Source: SXNM01 sp964586155
GTDB lineage: Bacteria > Myxococcota_A > UBA9042
Direction of reading: 5' to 3'
Length of the DNA: 64,000 bases
NCBI GenBank assembly: GCA_964586155.1
Contig: CAZPHC010000011.1
Span: 62,001 to 126,000 of the forward strand
Part shown: positions 56,526 through 64,000 of the stretch, one piece after another
How the letters are laid out: the number at the start of each line of letters is the position of its first letter
How positions within the stretch are numbered: the first letter of the stretch is position 1
Program-made: the position numbers and the translations under genes
Notes under the pieces: generated by a model
What the model saw: only the letters and a program-made list of their open reading frames with translations
The model's database searches: none
Told to the model about the DNA's origin: nothing

Positions 56526-59094
56526 TTCCCTGCTCAGCGAAGACGCGGCCGCGCCCCGCGCGCTGCGGCCGGTGCTGCTGCGCGCTCTCCTGGCGTTCGT
56601 CGTCATCGGCGGCCTGTTCGGCGTCGGCGACCTGGTGCAGCGCTATGTGAGCTACCAGGCGGCCCGCGTCGACGCGCCGAACGCGCCGCCGGCCGGCTGG
56701 TACGACGCGTTTCGCGACCTCTACGTCAACGCGATGGCGACGCCGCCGATCCGTGACGTTCCGGCCCTGTTGGAGTTGGGCTTGCCGGTCTTCGACATGC
56801 GCATGGACGCCAAGGACCTGCGCGCGCTGCACCGCACCGCGGACGAGGTCGTGCGTCGCGGCATCTCGCTCGGGGTCGAGCGCGACAACCACGACGCGAT
56901 GCTCTGCGTCGACGGCATCTGGACGCCAGTCCGGGTCAAGCTGCGCGGCTTGATGAAGGACCACTACAACAAGAACCACTTCTCGTTCCGGCTCAAGCTG
57001 CCGGCCTACGCCATGCTCGACGGCATGCGCGAACTCAACCTGCTCGAGCCCTACGACAAGTCGATCTTCGTCGACTCGGTCACGCACGAGCGGATGCGTG
57101 CGCGCGGCCTGCTGACCCTGCGCGACGAGTGGGCGATCGTTCGATTGAACGGCTCCGTCGTCGGCCTGTTCCAGCAGTGGGAGCACTTCGGCCGCAGCCT
57201 CGCCGACCGCAACCGCCGCCCGGAGGGCTACATCTTCGGCGGCGACGGCCAGCTCTTCGGCAAGCCCGGGCGCGCGCACAACCACGCCGCAGCGGCCATG
57301 GCGCGGATCCAGGCCTGTCTCGCCGGCCAGGCGGCCAGTGCGGACCCGTTGGCGCTCCCGGATGGCTGCGGTTGGTCGCTGATCGAAGCGCTCTTCGACG
57401 TCGATCGCCTCGCTTGGAGCGCAGCGATGTCGAGCCTGCTCGGCTCGATGCACACCTGGAATCCCGACAACCTTCGCCTGTTCTGGGACCCCGCTTGGGG
57501 CCGCTTCGAGCCGATCCCGTGGGATTACTCGCTCTACCCCGTGGTCGAGGCCGAAGGACGGTTCGGCGAGACGGACCCTCGGCCCCTGTCTGACCTGCTG
57601 CTGGCCAGCGGGCCGATGCGCCGGGCGCGCGACCAGCGGCTCTGGCAGCTGCTGGACGAAGACGTCGAGGTCATGGTCCAGCGCGCGGCTGAGCTCTTCG
57701 AGGCCATTCGGCCCGCGCTGGCGCTGGATCGCCGCCACTTCGACGTCGAAGCGGACGCGCGTCGCGTGCCCGACTATGCTGCGATGTTGCGTGGCAACGC
57801 CAGCCTGCTGCGCCGGCTCCTGAGCCAGGTCGATGTTCGCTGGCGAACGCGTCGCGACGGCCGCGAGGTCGAGCTGACGGTCACCAACCACGCACGTTCG
57901 AGCGTCGCGATCAGCCACGCCGTGCTCGATGACGGGTCGGTCCTGCCCCTGCCCGCCGAAGCCAGCGGCACCATCGACGGCATCTGGCGTGGCGTGCCCG
58001 GCGGCCGCAGCTTCCGCGTCGTGATGGGCCCGCAGCGCAGTGTGCGCGGCCTGCGTGGCGTCAACCTCGTCTCCGGGGCTGTGCTGACCGAGGCCCAGAT
58101 GCGTCAGGCCGATGCCCCGGTCGCACCAGTGCGCGACGCTGACGACGCGCTCGAGCTGCCCAAGATGGTGTCGATCACCTCGAGCAACCCGGGCCTGCGC
58201 ATCGAGGGGCGCACGGTCGCGATCGGGCCGGGCAGGGTCGAGCTGACCGAGACCGTCATCGTGCCGCCTGGTTATGACATGGTCATCGCGCCGGGCACCG
58301 ACCTGCGACTCGGGCCCGACGTCGCGCTGATCGCGCACGGAGACCTCGACGCACGCGGCCGCGCAGACGCCAGGATCACGATCGAGGCCCTGGACCCGGC
58401 GCGGACCTTCGGCGCGTTCGCCATGCTCAGCACCCGCGCCGCGCCGGCCCGCGTCCGGCTCGAGCACGTGCGCGTCGTCGGCGGCAAGGGCGCGGTCGGC
58501 GTGGGCGTCGACTTCACCTCGGCCTTCGCCATCCACGGCGGCTCGATCTGGCTCCGCGACTGTGAGTTCATCGATGCGGCCTCGGACGACGGCGTCAACT
58601 TCAAGAACGCGGCGATCGACATCGAGCGGCTGCGCATCGTCCGCAGCCACGACGACGCCTTTGACTGCGACTTCTGCAAGGGCGAGGTCCGCGACAGCGT
58701 CATCGTCCAGAGCGGTGCAGACGGCTTCGACTTCTCGGGCAGCGACGTGACCTTGCGGCGCAACCGTGTCGAGACCTGCAACGACAAGGGCTTCTCGATC
58801 GGCGAGGGCACCAACGCCGTCGTGATCGACGGTGATGTCCAGCATTGCGTCACCGGCGCCGCCTCCAAGGACCTCTCGGTCCTCGAGGTGCGCGGCGGCC
58901 ACTACCGCGACCTGCGCGTCGGCTTCGCCCGCTACGTCAAGAAGGGCACCTTCGGCATGGCCACGCTCAAGGTCCAGCCTGACGTGAAGCTCGAGCGGGC
59001 CGCGACGCCCCGGCTGCTCGAGCAGCTCGGCGGCGCACTCGAGGTCGGCATCTGTCCGGTGCCCGGGACGATCCACGCGCGGTCCACGCCGTAG
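56512..59094 (+). CDS. CotH-family protein kinase-like protein with C-terminal beta-helix
   Basis: An 860-residue protein with one transmembrane helix at about 20-40. The CotH domain (about 90-430) shows VKLRGLMKDHYNKNHFSFRL, then AIVRLNGSVVGLFQQWEHFG and the catalytic region WNPDNLRLFWDP with IPWDYSL. CotH proteins in spores phosphorylate coat proteins on Ser, outside or on the cell surface. From about residue 560 to 800 lie repeats of a right-handed beta-helix (VRLEHVRVVGGKGAVG, CEFIDAASDDGVNF, FDCDFCKGEVRDS), often used to bind or cut polysaccharide. The beginning overlaps the DUF4956 end by 14 bp. The combined architecture suggests a kinase acting on a surface polymer or its protein. Confidence 0.88.
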   Translation: MPRSDSLLSEDAAAPRALRPVLLRALLAFVVIGGLFGVGDLVQRYVSYQAARVDAPNAPPAGWYDAFRDLYVNAMATPPIRDVPALLELGLPVFDMRMDAKDLRALHRTADEVVRRGISLGVERDNHDAMLCVDGIWTPVRVKLRGLMKDHYNKNHFSFRLKLPAYAMLDGMRELNLLEPYDKSIFVDSVTHERMRARGLLTLRDEWAIVRLNGSVVGLFQQWEHFGRSLADRNRRPEGYIFGGDGQLFGKPGRAHNHAAAAMARIQACLAGQAASADPLALPDGCGWSLIEALFDVDRLAWSAAMSSLLGSMHTWNPDNLRLFWDPAWGRFEPIPWDYSLYPVVEAEGRFGETDPRPLSDLLLASGPMRRARDQRLWQLLDEDVEVMVQRAAELFEAIRPALALDRRHFDVEADARRVPDYAAMLRGNASLLRRLLSQVDVRWRTRRDGREVELTVTNHARSSVAISHAVLDDGSVLPLPAEASGTIDGIWRGVPGGRSFRVVMGPQRSVRGLRGVNLVSGAVLTEAQMRQADAPVAPVRDADDALELPKMVSITSSNPGLRIEGRTVAIGPGRVELTETVIVPPGYDMVIAPGTDLRLGPDVALIAHGDLDARGRADARITIEALDPARTFGAFAMLSTRAAPARVRLEHVRVVGGKGAVGVGVDFTSAFAIHGGSIWLRDCEFIDAASDDGVNFKNAAIDIERLRIVRSHDDAFDCDFCKGEVRDSVIVQSGADGFDFSGSDVTLRRNRVETCNDKGFSIGEGTNAVVIDGDVQHCVTGAASKDLSVLEVRGGHYRDLRVGFARYVKKGTFGMATLKVQPDVKLERAATPRLLEQLGGALEVGICPVPGTIHARSTP

Positions 59095-59114
59095 GGCACG
59101 ATCGTCGCACCACC

Positions 59115-60605
59115 TCAGGCGATCGTGACGCGGTGGCGTGCGCTGAACACCGTGGCGCGATGGCCACGGCAGAAGCCGACGACGCAGACGCCTGCCGCCT
59201 CGCCCAGCTCGATCGCCAACGACGTCGGTGCCGAGACCCCGACGACCAGATCGATGCCCGCGGCGAGCGCCTTCTGCACCAGCTCGAAGCTGATCCGCCC
59301 CGACACGAGCAGGCCCAACCCAGCGCAAGGCCAGGGGCGGTCGGCCGCGCCGGCCGCTGCGGCGCCGATGACCTTGTCGGTGGCGTTGTGGCGGCCCACG
59401 TCCTCGCGGACCACGACCATGCGCCCCGCTTCATCAAAGAGCGCGGCGCCGTGGCTGCCTCCGGTCTGGGCAAAGAGGGCCTGGAACGGAGCCAGACGAT
59501 CGCCGAGCCCCTCGAGCACCGCCGCGGGCCACGGCGGTCGCCCGCCGATCGGCGGAGCCGTGGCCATCGCCTGGGTGACGCTGGCCTTGCCGCAGATGCC
59601 GCAGGAGCTGCCGACGTAGGTCGAGCGCTGCAATTGGCCCGGATCCACGCGCACCCCGTCGCGCAGGGTCGCGCGCACGACGTTGCCGCGAGCGTCGTCG
59701 AGCTCGACCTCGTCGCAGTGTTCGACCCGCGCGATCTCGTCCGGCGTCGCCGCGATGCGCTCGGTGAGCAAGAAGCCGCGAACGAGGTCGGGATCGTGGC
59801 CCGGCGTCCGCATCAGCACCGCCAGGGGCAGCGGGCCGAGCAGGATCTGCAGCGGCGCCTCGCGGGCGACCCAATCGTCGGCGTCCTGATGCTGGCCCCG
59901 GCGCAGGCGACGGGCGGCGACACGCTCGGCGGCGCCCGAGGTCCCGGCCATCGCGGGGGCGTCCGCGGGCGGCACGACCACGTTCACGTTGACCAGGGCC
60001 GCCATCTCGTCGTCGCGCAGCCGGACGAGGCGCATGCCAACGCGACTCATCAACCCCAGCAGGCTGCGCTGGCCTGCTGCCAGGGCCTGCTCTACCTGGG
60101 CTCCGTGGCTGGGCAACAGGCAGATCGGCAGCGGCACGATCCGGCCATCTGCGCCGAGGAACGAGGCCCCGGCGGCCCCGGCGGCCCCGGCGTCCTCGGC
60201 GCCGACGCCAGCAGCATGCGCGATCAGGCGCCGCAGCAACGCTGGCTCCATCGCGGGCATGTCCAGCGGCAAGATGAGCACCAGCTCGGCCCCCTGCTCG
60301 GCCCCGACCCGCAACGCCGCCGCGATCCCTGCCAGCGGCCCGGCGCCGCGCGACGCGCCCGCGACCGGCGCGTCGTCGACGCGCGCCACGCCCGGCGGCA
60401 CGCCCCGGCCATGTCCGACGACAACGGTGACGTGGCAGACCTCGGCCAGCACGGCGAGGGCGCGCTCCGCGAGCGTCCGCCCGTCGAAGAGGTAGGCGGC
60501 CTTGTCGCTGCCGAAACGCTTGCTCTCGCCGCCCGCGAGCAACGCCCCGAGCACCCGCGGCGACGGCCCCGGGCGCGCCGCGTCTTGGTTGGAGCCCGTC
60601 GTCAT
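59115..60605 (-). CDS. MobA-FdhD fusion (molybdenum cofactor guanylyltransferase and formate dehydrogenase sulfurtransferase)
   Basis: A 496-residue two-domain protein. Residues about 15-225 form a MobA-type nucleotidyltransferase: GALLAGGESKRFGSDKA, then LILPLDMPAM. It joins GMP to molybdopterin. Residues about 240-496 form FdhD, which sulfurates the cofactor for formate dehydrogenase: the sulfur-transfer pair Cys335 and Cys338 (SSCGICGK), GGSHGAALFD, VREDVGRHNATDKVIGA and SGRISFELVQKA. Each domain looks complete. The ATG overlaps the psuG stop (ATGA). No formate dehydrogenase gene lies in the window. The order MobA then FdhD in one chain would hand over the finished cofactor. Confidence 0.93.
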   Translation of the reverse strand: MTTGSNQDAARPGPSPRVLGALLAGGESKRFGSDKAAYLFDGRTLAERALAVLAEVCHVTVVVGHGRGVPPGVARVDDAPVAGASRGAGPLAGIAAALRVGAEQGAELVLILPLDMPAMEPALLRRLIAHAAGVGAEDAGAAGAAGASFLGADGRIVPLPICLLPSHGAQVEQALAAGQRSLLGLMSRVGMRLVRLRDDEMAALVNVNVVVPPADAPAMAGTSGAAERVAARRLRRGQHQDADDWVAREAPLQILLGPLPLAVLMRTPGHDPDLVRGFLLTERIAATPDEIARVEHCDEVELDDARGNVVRATLRDGVRVDPGQLQRSTYVGSSCGICGKASVTQAMATAPPIGGRPPWPAAVLEGLGDRLAPFQALFAQTGGSHGAALFDEAGRMVVVREDVGRHNATDKVIGAAAAGAADRPWPCAGLGLLVSGRISFELVQKALAAGIDLVVGVSAPTSLAIELGEAAGVCVVGFCRGHRATVFSARHRVTIA

Positions 60606-61573
60606 GGCTGTGCCGTGCGCGCGAGCTCGACGGCCACACAGGCGGCGAGCGCTGCGTTGTGGAGCGCCAGCGCGCGGTTGGTGCGCATCGTCCGCCCGCC
60701 CGAGACACGGTGCAGCCATGCCAGGACGAACGGAGTCACCGCCGCGCCGGCCACGCCGGCGCTGGCCGCGGCGTCGAGCCCTTGCCGGACCCACGCATCG
60801 ACCTCATCGGCGTCGAGTGCGACCTCGGCGGGCGGCGGATTGCAGAGCAAGGCACCGCCGGCGCTGCCGAGGGAACGCTGCAGCCGAAACGCGCGCGCCG
60901 CGGCCGCTGGCTCGTCGACGCGTTGGCCGAGCGGGCAACCCGAGCGCGTGGCGTAGAACGACGGCAGCTCCTGCGTGCGGTAGCCAACGACCGGGACGCC
61001 GAGGCTCTCGAGCACCTCGAGGGTCCGCGGCAGATCGAGCAGGCTCTTGGCTCCGGCCGCGACGACCAGCACCGGCCAGGTCGCCAGCGCGGCGAGATCG
61101 GCCGAGACGTCGAGGCTGGCCTCGCCGCCGCGGTGGACGCCGCCGATGCCGCCGGTGGCGAAGACCTCGATGCCCGCGCGGGCCGCGACGGCCATCGTCG
61201 CCGAGACCGTCGTCGCGCCCCAGCCGCCCGACGCAGCGACCCACGCGACCTCGCGCGCGCCGCACTTGGCGACCGGGCGGCCGTCGAGCAGGGCCTCGCG
61301 TTGCGCCGCGTCGAGCCCGACACAGACCTCGCCGGCGCAGATGGCGATCGTCGCCGGGACGGCCCCCTGGACACGCACCGCCGCCTCGATCTCGAGCGCG
61401 AGCGCGCGCCCCTCTGGTGGCGGAAAGCCGTGCGCGAGGATCGTGGACTCGAGGGCGACGACGCCGCGTCCGGCGGCGAGCGCCTCGCGGACCTCGTCGC
61501 CGACGCGCAACCCCTCGAACGAGATCGATTGCGCGTTGCGCCTCGGGTCGCGCACACTTCCGTCCGTTGGCAT
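60602..61573 (-). CDS. psuG: Pseudouridine-5'-phosphate glycosidase
   Basis: A 323-residue enzyme that reversibly splits pseudouridine 5'-phosphate into uracil and ribose 5-phosphate. Motifs are VALESTILAHGFP, then ATTVSATMAVA, FATGGIGGVHRG, GAKSLLDLPRTLE and FRLQRSLGSAGGALLCNPPP. Length matches the family. The ATG at 61573 has only a distant GGGAGG, so the start is less certain. It overlaps the MobA-FdhD gene (ATGA), an odd pairing of pathways. No psuK kinase gene is seen nearby. Confidence 0.92.
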   Translation of the reverse strand: MPTDGSVRDPRRNAQSISFEGLRVGDEVREALAAGRGVVALESTILAHGFPPPEGRALALEIEAAVRVQGAVPATIAICAGEVCVGLDAAQREALLDGRPVAKCGAREVAWVAASGGWGATTVSATMAVAARAGIEVFATGGIGGVHRGGEASLDVSADLAALATWPVLVVAAGAKSLLDLPRTLEVLESLGVPVVGYRTQELPSFYATRSGCPLGQRVDEPAAAARAFRLQRSLGSAGGALLCNPPPAEVALDADEVDAWVRQGLDAAASAGVAGAAVTPFVLAWLHRVSGGRTMRTNRALALHNAALAACVAVELARTAQP

Positions 61574-61679
61574 CGACCGCACGCGCCCTCCCACGCCGCG
61601 CCCGGTCGACGCGCGGCTCCACGGCCGCGAGCATCGCTGATCCCAGCGGACCTCGCCAGCACCGCAGGAGGCAAGGAAG

Positions 61680-62813
61680 ATGGACGCAGCACGTTCGCAG
61701 TCCGCTCGCATGGCGGCCACCGTCGGGGGGGCTTCGCAACCGGCCGGGGCGCTCACGGCGGCCGGCGTCGGCAGCCGAGTCGCCGGGTTCGCCGGGCTGG
61801 TCGCGACGCTGGTCATCCTCGCCCTGCCCGGCTGCGGCGGCGACCCGGCGAGCGGCGATGGCGCGAACACCGCGGCCGACGCGGCGGCGGACAGCGCCGC
61901 AGACGGCGCGGTCGACGACGGCCTGTCCGGCGATGGCGCGGACACCCCGGACCCAGAGAGCCTGCGGGTCCTGAACTACAACGTCATGTGTTCCTTCTGC
62001 AAGAACTCGGCCCACCCCGATTGGGTCCAGGATTGGAAGAGCCGCGTGCCGTGGCTGCTCGACGTGATGACCCGCCACGACGCCGACATCATCGGCACGC
62101 AAGAGCTGCAGGCGATCGGCATCGCGACCGGAGCACCGGACGAGTTCGGCCAGATCCTTCCCCCGGGCTACGAGACCTTCTACTACCGACACAAGCCGGG
62201 CGATCTGCTCGACCTCGACTACCCCGACGCCGCGATAGCCTGGCGCAGCGCGCGCTTTGCCAAGGTCAGCGACGGCTCGTTCTGGCTCTCGCCGACGCCC
62301 GAGACGGCCTTCAGCACGGGGTTCGACAAGGGCGGCCAGCTGCCGCGCCTGGTGGTCTGGGTGCGCCTGCACGACAAGCTCGGCAAGCGCGACGTGACCA
62401 TCGTGAACACGCACTTCGACAACAACTCGCCCAGCCAGGACCTCTCGGCCCCGCTGCTGTTGGAGCGGCTGCTGCCCTTGGCCAAGGAGACCCCGCTGGT
62501 CGTGATGGGCGACTTCAATGCCGCGCCCGCGTCGACGGCGTATGCCAAGCTGGTCGGCGGCTCGCCGGCGCTGAGCGCAGCGCAGCCCGCGCTGGTCGAC
62601 AGCTTCAACGTGGCCAAGGCCGGCAAGGGCCCCGTCAGCAACGTCGAGCCCGTGCCGACCTGGGTCGAGGCCGAACGCATCGACCATGTCTTCGTCCACG
62701 GCAGCTTCACGATCGATCGTTGGGTCGTGGATCTGTGGCGATACGGTGACAAGATCCAGGCGCCTTCGGACCATCCCGGCGCGATCGTGGTCGACATGCA
62801 CTGGCCCCTGTAG
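61680..62813 (+). CDS. Endonuclease/exonuclease/phosphatase-fold lipoprotein
   Basis: A 377-residue protein. AAGGAAG lies before the ATG. The lipoprotein signal is long and ends ALPGC (Cys52), followed by an Asp/Ala/Gly linker. The EEP domain (about 95-377) has LNYNVMC, IGTQELQAIG (Glu metal ligand), VTIVNTHFDNN, VVMGDFNAAPAS (Asp and Asn), ERIDHVFVHG and APSDHPGAI (His). This set is complete for a Mg2+-dependent phosphodiesterase or nuclease such as a secreted DNase or sphingomyelinase. The surface location is inferred. The substrate is unknown. Confidence 0.92.
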   Translation: MDAARSQSARMAATVGGASQPAGALTAAGVGSRVAGFAGLVATLVILALPGCGGDPASGDGANTAADAAADSAADGAVDDGLSGDGADTPDPESLRVLNYNVMCSFCKNSAHPDWVQDWKSRVPWLLDVMTRHDADIIGTQELQAIGIATGAPDEFGQILPPGYETFYYRHKPGDLLDLDYPDAAIAWRSARFAKVSDGSFWLSPTPETAFSTGFDKGGQLPRLVVWVRLHDKLGKRDVTIVNTHFDNNSPSQDLSAPLLLERLLPLAKETPLVVMGDFNAAPASTAYAKLVGGSPALSAAQPALVDSFNVAKAGKGPVSNVEPVPTWVEAERIDHVFVHGSFTIDRWVVDLWRYGDKIQAPSDHPGAIVVDMHWPL

Positions 62814-63095
62814 CCCGCCGCGTGCGCGCGCGCCATCGGCCCGGATCGACGGCCCGAAGCGCCGCCACCGCCGCGCCTTGACCCTCCGGAATCAACGGTG
62901 GTACCTCGCCCGCAGCCCGACCGCCCGCGTCGCTGCGCGCCAGCCGCGTGTCCGCATGCGCCGGTCGTCAGCTGCACGAGGGGGAGGGCTGCGAGCGCCA
63001 GCGTCTCGCGCGGCGGGCTCGCCCGCTGCCCCCCTGGACACGCAAGCGAGACGGCCGGGCCCGGCGCGACCCGGCCGCGTTCGAGCGAGGTGGGT

Positions 63096-63911
63096 ATGGC
63101 TCGGCCGATGGCCCTGGTGCTCCACGCCCCCGGAACCAATCGAGATCGCGACGTCGCGCTCGCCCTGGACCTCGCTGGCGCCGACAGCCAGATTGCGACG
63201 GTCGCCGACGTCGCCCGCGGCGCGGTGGCCATGCAGGCCTTCCAGCTGCTGCTGCTGCCGGGTGGATTCTCGTACGGCGACGACCTTGGCGCTGGCCGCC
63301 TCTGGGCCTTGGAGCTGCGTCATGTGCTGCACGACCAGCTCGAGGCCTTCGTGGCCAGCGGCCGACCGGTCCTCGGCATCTGCAACGGCTTCCAGGCGTT
63401 GGTGAAGTCGGGCCTGCTGCCCGGACCGCAGGCCGCGGCCACGCAGGGGGCGTTCGCGCCGCAGCGCGTCAGCCTCGCCCGCAACGCCCGCAGCCAGTTC
63501 GAATGCCGCTGGGTCCACCTGCAGGCCGATCCGGCGTGCGGCTCGCCGTGGCTGGCAGACCTGCGTGGCCGCACCCTCACCTGCCCGGTCGCGCACGGCG
63601 AAGGCCGCTTCGTTGCCGACGACGCCGAGCTGGCCGCCTTGCACGCCCGCGGGGGGATCGCCCTGCGCTACGTCGACGCTGCCGGCCAACGGCCCGGCGC
63701 TGACGGCGGCGATGGCTATCCAGCCAACCCCAACGGCTCGCTCATGGACATCGCAGGCATCTGCAACGCGGCAGGCAACGTCCTCGGCCTGATGCCGCAC
63801 CCAGAGAACCATGTGCTAGCGAGCCAACATCCGGGCCGGGATCGCGGCCTCGGCGGCTCGATGGGCTTGCCGTTGTTCCAGGCCGGCGTCCGGTTCGCCG
63901 CGGCGATGTAG
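63096..63911 (+). CDS. purQ: Phosphoribosylformylglycinamidine synthase, glutaminase subunit
   Basis: A 271-residue class I glutamine amidotransferase of purine synthesis. It supplies ammonia for the fourth step (FGAR to FGAM). The nucleophile lies in LGICNGFQALVKSGLLPG, and the His-Glu of the triad lies in GLMPHPENHVL; LLPGGFSYGDDLGAG is typical for PurQ. It is longer than the usual 225 residues, as in PurQ forms derived from large PurL. The ATG at 63096 has GAGG 5 nt upstream. The next gene start looks like purB, so this may be a purine operon. Confidence 0.92.
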   Translation: MARPMALVLHAPGTNRDRDVALALDLAGADSQIATVADVARGAVAMQAFQLLLLPGGFSYGDDLGAGRLWALELRHVLHDQLEAFVASGRPVLGICNGFQALVKSGLLPGPQAAATQGAFAPQRVSLARNARSQFECRWVHLQADPACGSPWLADLRGRTLTCPVAHGEGRFVADDAELAALHARGGIALRYVDAAGQRPGADGGDGYPANPNGSLMDIAGICNAAGNVLGLMPHPENHVLASQHPGRDRGLGGSMGLPLFQAGVRFAAAM

Positions 63912-63967
63912 TCCCCGCTCGCCCCAGCCCCCGCCCGACCGACACAGGACGCCGCACAGGAGCCCCC

Positions 63968-64000
63968 TTGACCACGTTCGACCACGAGACCTACCTCTCG
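63968..64000 (+). CDS. purB: Probable adenylosuccinate lyase, first codons only
   Basis: A TTG at 63968 follows AGGAGCCCCC and opens a frame TTFDHETYLS that runs off the window. This start resembles adenylosuccinate lyase N-termini, and the position after purQ supports it. Eleven codons do not allow a firm assignment. Confidence 0.4.
   Translation, partial: MTTFDHETYLS

Noticed and set aside
56479..59328. A 949-codon open frame on the minus strand
   Set aside because: It lies opposite the CotH gene and shows the same Arg/Asp/Val/Ala composition bias with no motif.
62898..63095. N-terminal extension of PurQ
   Set aside because: The purQ family begins close to MALVLHAPG, GAGG supports the ATG at 63096, and the extra residues are Pro/Arg-rich without a domain.

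Overview
This is a 64 kb, gap-free chromosomal window of very GC-rich DNA, with G or C at almost every third codon position. The gene content points to Myxococcota or a close relative of the old Deltaproteobacteria. The evidence is two DUF2330 proteins with MYXO-CTERM-like tails, a PASTA-less Ser/Thr kinase with an N-terminal zinc ribbon, an FHA protein, a LolCDE/LolA-like export operon, and several lipoproteins with long Asp/Thr/Ala linkers and Cys-rich repeats. I see no rRNA, tRNA, insertion sequence, phage gene, integrase or CRISPR array. About 49 genes fill the window almost completely, many joined by ATGA, GTGA or TGATG overlaps.

Layout. 1-4.6 kb (minus): a Cys-rich repeat lipoprotein with a somatomedin-B-like module (cut by the window edge), a DUF2330/MYXO-CTERM protein and an outer-membrane protein. 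4.9-10.1 kb (plus): a B12-type radical SAM/DUF2344 protein, then a DegT aminotransferase coupled to a family 2 glycosyltransferase. 10.1-13.3 kb (minus): a compact operon of a Cys-rich thioredoxin lipoprotein, an outer-membrane barrel fused to a thioredoxin domain, and a SlyX-like coiled coil. 13.6-15.4 kb: an alpha/beta-hydrolase lipoprotein. 15.4-23.4 kb (minus): an ABC ATPase, two FtsX-type permeases, a LolA-like protein, an outer-membrane protein and a Rieske oxygenase. 23.5-24.9 kb: the Ser/Thr kinase.

25.2-31.0 kb (plus): a lipoprotein and a DUF481-like barrel, then a coupled set of aat, an A-type Fe-S carrier, a thiolase and an Xaa-Pro aminopeptidase. 31-37 kb: a repeat lipoprotein, divergent FHA and MBL-hydrolase genes, a FAH-DUF924 fusion and a second DUF2330 protein. 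37-46.5 kb: a histone-deacetylase-like protein, an acyl-CoA dehydrogenase, a Na+/H+ antiporter with a cyclic-nucleotide domain, two lipoproteins (one Kazal-like) and a YbjN-like protein. 46.5-49.4 kb (minus): a helical lipoprotein coupled to a caspase/C13-like protease carrying an EF-hand.

49.5-59.1 kb: a SMUG-type uracil-DNA glycosylase, then envelope polysaccharide genes (family 2 glycosyltransferase, polysaccharide deacetylase, family 4 glycosyltransferase), then a fully overlapping set of CotH-like, VTC/triphosphate-tunnel, DUF4956 and CotH/beta-helix genes. 59.1-64 kb: a MobA-FdhD fusion and psuG, an exonuclease/phosphatase lipoprotein, purQ, and the first codons of a probable purB.

The dominant theme is the cell envelope: secreted or lipid-anchored Cys-rich proteins, outer-membrane barrels, lipid or lipoprotein export, and surface polymers. 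Candidate sigma-70-type promoters (TTGnnn, 16-18 nt, TAnnnT) precede several transcription units and in some cases decide the start codon. The most unusual elements are the barrel-thioredoxin operon, the caspase-like/EF-hand pair, the CotH/VTC/DUF4956 cluster and the FAH-DUF924 fusion.
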